Positions 5,411 through 7,913 of a stretch of DNA of 7,913 nucleotides are shown here, in pieces. A program made the translations under genes and the position numbers. Under the pieces are notes generated by a model. The model worked only from the letters and a program-made list of their open reading frames with translations. It searched no databases and had not been told where the DNA came from. The DNA is from Thermodesulfobacteriota bacterium. Lineage in GTDB: Bacteria; Desulfobacterota; RBG-13-43-22. Every line of letters begins with the position of its first letter. Within the stretch, counting starts at the first letter, position 1. The stretch lies in assembly GCA_025454185.1 (NCBI GenBank), contig JALOOY010000055.1:1-7913 (forward strand). Reading direction: 5' to 3'.

Positions 5411-5875
5411 ATGAAAAAGATGATGATCATGTTGAAAGTCAACGGCCAGGAATTTGACCTGGTCATTCCAGTCAATAAGACCCTGACGCAGGTGCTTCGC
5501 GAAGATCTGCGCCTCACCGGCACCAAGCAGGGGTGCGCCGTGGGCGATTGCGGGTCCTGCACGGTACTCCTGAACGGGAAACCGGTCAATTCCTGCCTGA
5601 TCCTGGCCGTGGAGGTCGACGGCCAGGAAATCACCACCATCGAGGGACTGGCCGTGGACGGGCTCCACCCCATCCAGCAGTCTTTCGTGGAGCACGGGGG
5701 AATCCAGTGCGGTTTCTGTACCCCGGGGATGATTTTATCGGCCAAGGCCCTGCTGGATAAAAACCCGACGCCCAGCGAGCCGGAGATTCGGGCCGCCATC
5801 AGCGGCAATCTTTGCCGCTGCACCGGGTATCAGAAGATCGTGGAGTCCATCGCCGCGGTCGGGAAAAACGACTAA
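5411..5875 (+). CDS. [2Fe-2S] subunit of the same molybdenum hydroxylase
   Basis: A 154-residue small subunit (CoxS/HcrC type) with two [2Fe-2S] clusters that pass electrons between the Mo centre and FAD. The N-terminal plant-ferredoxin-type cluster is bound by C42, C47, C50 ('GCAVGDCGSC', 41-50) and C62. The C-terminal four-helix domain binds the second cluster by C100, C103 ('CGFCTPGM') and C135, C137 ('CRCTGY'). All eight cysteines are present, so both clusters should form. ATG 5411 has AGGAG at 5399-5403, overlapping the upstream TAG stop, with 7-base spacing. It begins 10 bases after the FAD subunit and ends 28 bases before the Mo subunit. It gives no substrate information by itself. Confidence 0.96.
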   Translation: MKKMMIMLKVNGQEFDLVIPVNKTLTQVLREDLRLTGTKQGCAVGDCGSCTVLLNGKPVNSCLILAVEVDGQEITTIEGLAVDGLHPIQQSFVEHGGIQCGFCTPGMILSAKALLDKNPTPSEPEIRAAISGNLCRCTGYQKIVESIAAVGKND

Positions 5876-5903
5876 CCAAAAAATTTGAAAAAAGGAAAAG
5901 ACT

Positions 5904-7913
5904 ATGAGCGGATATAGCGTCATCAACAGCCGGGCGCCGCGCGTGGACGCCCCGGACAAGGCCACGGGACGGGCCATATACACCGACGACCTCACCTTTC
6001 CCAATATGCTCTACGGGGCCCTGCTGCAAAGCCCGCTGGCCCACGCCCGCATTTTGAACATCGACACGTCCAAGGCCAGGAAGCTGCCCGGCGTAAAGGC
6101 CGTGGTCACGGCCAAGGACCTGGACATCATCCCCTACGGGGTTTCCCCGGCGCGCTACGACGAGACCATCATGGCCGTGAACAAGGTGCGCTACGTGGGC
6201 GACGAAGTGGCCGGCGTGGCCGCCGTGGATCTGGAAACGGCCCAGGAGGCCGCGAGCCTGATCAAGGTGGACTACGAGGAGCTGCCGGCGGTCTTTGACC
6301 CCGTGGCGGCCATGGCCGAAGGGGCCCCCCTGATCCATGAGCATTTCCCGCGCAATCTCTGCGGCGAAGTGCATCAGGAGTTCGGCGATGTGGAGGCGGG
6401 CTTCGCCCAGTCGGACTTTATCCACGTCCACAAATTCGTCAACAAGCGGCAGGACGCGGCCTTTCTGGAACCGAACAACTGCATCGCCGTTTTTGACGAC
6501 AACGGCTATCTGACCCTATACAGCTCCACCCAGGTGCCCCACTACGTGCAACGGACCGTGGCCATGGTGCTCAAGCTGCCCGTCGGCAAAGTCCGGGTGG
6601 TCAAGCCCTATGTGGGCGGGGGGTTCGGGCCCAAGGCGGCAGCCTCGGCCCTGGAGTTGATCTCCTGCTTTCTGTCCATGAAGACCCATCGGCCGGTAAA
6701 GACGGTCTTCAGCCGGGAGCAGGTCTTCCTGCACAGCCGGGGACGGCACCAGTTCTTCCACACCTTCAAGACCGGCGTCAAGAAGGACGGCACCCTGGTG
6801 GCCCTGCACAATGAATGTTACCTGGAAGGCGGGGCCTATTCGAGCTTCGGCATCGCCACGGTCTATTATGCCGGTTCCCTCCTGGGCGGTCCCTACAAGC
6901 TGCCCAACATGAAGTACGACGGCTACCGGGTCTATACCAACCGGCCGGCCTGCGGTGCCCAGCGGGGCCACGGCGGCGTGGCCGCCCGGGCCGGCTTCGA
7001 GCAGCAACTGGACATGATCGCCGAAGAGCTGGGTCTGGATCCGATTGAGATGCGCCTCAAGAACATCATGGAAACCGGCGACGTGACCTGCAACGACCTG
7101 AACATGAGCAGCCTGGGCATGAAGGAGTGCATCGAGGCCATCCGCGATCAGTCCGACTGGAAAGCCAAAAAGGGGCAGCTCTCCAAGGGCAAGGGTATTG
7201 GCATGGCCTGCGGGTTCTTCGTCTCCGGCGCCGGGTACCCTATTTACCGCTCCGACACCTACCACGCCACGGTGGTGGTCAAGCTCTCCGAAGACGGCGG
7301 CACGGCCCTGGTGCAGACCGGCAGCGCCGAGATCGGCCAGGGCTCGGACACGGCCTTCGCCATGATCGCCGCCGAAGGCCTCGGGGTCAAGCTCGAGGAC
7401 GTGCGCATCGTTTCGGGTGATACGGACTACTCGGTGGACCTGGGGGCCTACTCCAGCCGCCAGACCCTGATGACCGGCCACGCCACCAAGGAGGCGGCCG
7501 AGGACGCCAAACGGCAGGTGCTGGAGGTGCTGGCCGAGACCCTCGATGTGCCCCTGGAGGACATCTCGGTGCGCGACGGCCTGATCGCCTTCAAGAGAAA
7601 CACGCCGGATTTCGAGCCCCTGCGCATCGGCTACATCAAGGAGCACCGCGGCTGGGGCGATCCGCCTACGGACGACCAGTTGACTTTCAAGGAGGCGGCC
7701 CGGCTGGCCTATCTGAAGCGTGGCACCATCGTGGGCACCGGGAAATACAAGCCGCCCAAGCTGGGCGGGGCCTTCAAAGGCGCGGCCGTCGGGACCTCCC
7801 CGGCCTACGGCTGCTCGGCCATGATGGCCGAGGTCTCGGTGGACCTGGAGACCGGCGAGGTGACCATGGAAAAGATCACCGACGCCCACGACTGCGGCCT
7901 GGCCATCAACCGC
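5904..7913 (+). CDS. Molybdenum-binding large subunit, 4-hydroxybenzoyl-CoA reductase alpha-like (3' end outside window)
   Basis: The frame is open from ATG 5904 to the window edge: 670 codons with no stop, of about 750-790 expected. It is the catalytic subunit holding the molybdopterin cytosine dinucleotide cofactor. The N-terminal domain has 'RVDAPDKATGRAIYTDDL' and 'YVGDEVAGVAAVD'. The Mo domain has 'STQVPHYVQRTVAMVLKLP', then 'VGGGFGPKA' (GGG at 238-240), 'HRPVKTVFSREQVFLHSRGR', 'CGAQRGHGG' (350-358) and 'SAEIGQGSD' (476-482 for EIGQGSD). The RGHG form at 354-357 (RGFG in most xanthine dehydrogenases) and the 'SRGRH' segment resemble the 4-hydroxybenzoyl-CoA reductase alpha subunit. That enzyme reductively removes the para-hydroxyl of 4-hydroxybenzoyl-CoA to give benzoyl-CoA. 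The catalytic Glu near the C terminus is beyond the edge. AAGGA at 5892-5896 serves the ATG. The missing [4Fe-4S] loop in the FAD subunit keeps the substrate uncertain; a related aromatic or heterocyclic hydroxylase is the alternative. Confidence 0.93.
   Translation, partial: MSGYSVINSRAPRVDAPDKATGRAIYTDDLTFPNMLYGALLQSPLAHARILNIDTSKARKLPGVKAVVTAKDLDIIPYGVSPARYDETIMAVNKVRYVGDEVAGVAAVDLETAQEAASLIKVDYEELPAVFDPVAAMAEGAPLIHEHFPRNLCGEVHQEFGDVEAGFAQSDFIHVHKFVNKRQDAAFLEPNNCIAVFDDNGYLTLYSSTQVPHYVQRTVAMVLKLPVGKVRVVKPYVGGGFGPKAAASALELISCFLSMKTHRPVKTVFSREQVFLHSRGRHQFFHTFKTGVKKDGTLVALHNECYLEGGAYSSFGIATVYYAGSLLGGPYKLPNMKYDGYRVYTNRPACGAQRGHGGVAARAGFEQQLDMIAEELGLDPIEMRLKNIMETGDVTCNDLNMSSLGMKECIEAIRDQSDWKAKKGQLSKGKGIGMACGFFVSGAGYPIYRSDTYHATVVVKLSEDGGTALVQTGSAEIGQGSDTAFAMIAAEGLGVKLEDVRIVSGDTDYSVDLGAYSSRQTLMTGHATKEAAEDAKRQVLEVLAETLDVPLEDISVRDGLIAFKRNTPDFEPLRIGYIKEHRGWGDPPTDDQLTFKEAARLAYLKRGTIVGTGKYKPPKLGGAFKGAAVGTSPAYGCSAMMAEVSVDLETGEVTMEKITDAHDCGLAINR

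Noticed and set aside
6516..7889. Minus-strand open frame of 457 codons opposite the Mo subunit
   Set aside because: It mirrors a clear molybdenum-hydroxylase coding region and shows no family motif; it is a shadow created by codon bias.

Overview
The window carries one continuous set of plus-strand genes with short gaps or small overlaps, GC-rich codons and a few AT-rich intergenic repeat patches. The gene content suggests an anaerobic bacterium that handles aromatic or hydroxy-aromatic compounds. Gene style and repeat type feel like a Desulfobacterota (deltaproteobacterial) lineage, but that placement is an inference from general impression and not from a marker gene.

Left part (1-3146): the 3' end of one UPF0261/Tm-1-like protein; a Nudix hydrolase; a small protein that resembles the prenylated-flavin chaperone LpdD and overlaps the Nudix gene by ATGA; a clear UbiX-type flavin prenyltransferase; and a second, complete UPF0261/Tm-1-like protein. 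UbiX makes prenylated FMN (prFMN), the cofactor of UbiD-family (de)carboxylases, and LpdD is reported to help mature such an enzyme. This stretch therefore looks like a cofactor-supply module for a UbiD-type enzyme that is not itself in the window.

Middle part (3183-4384): an HD-domain protein, a 66-residue ThiS/MoaD-like sulfur carrier ending in Gly-Gly, and a small protein of unknown family. The genes are 1 nt apart or overlapping, so they are probably co-transcribed.

Right part (4510-7913, cut by the window edge): a three-gene operon for a molybdenum hydroxylase of the xanthine dehydrogenase/4-hydroxybenzoyl-CoA reductase family, ordered FAD subunit, [2Fe-2S] subunit, Mo subunit. The Mo subunit has features resembling the 4-hydroxybenzoyl-CoA reductase alpha subunit. 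The FAD subunit lacks the cysteine-rich [4Fe-4S] insertion that marks the classical reductase, so the substrate and direction of catalysis are open.

Working together (inference): a UbiD/prFMN step (carboxylation or decarboxylation of a phenolic ring) could feed or follow a molybdenum-dependent ring dehydroxylation or hydroxylation, with the ThiS-like protein possibly serving cofactor sulfur transfer. Three different short-period repeats sit at gene boundaries (1254-1316, 3998-4023, 4426-4479); one of them supplies the stop codon of the LpdD-like gene. No tRNA, rRNA, CRISPR array, insertion sequence or convincing terminator was seen. No gene-free stretch exceeds 130 bases.
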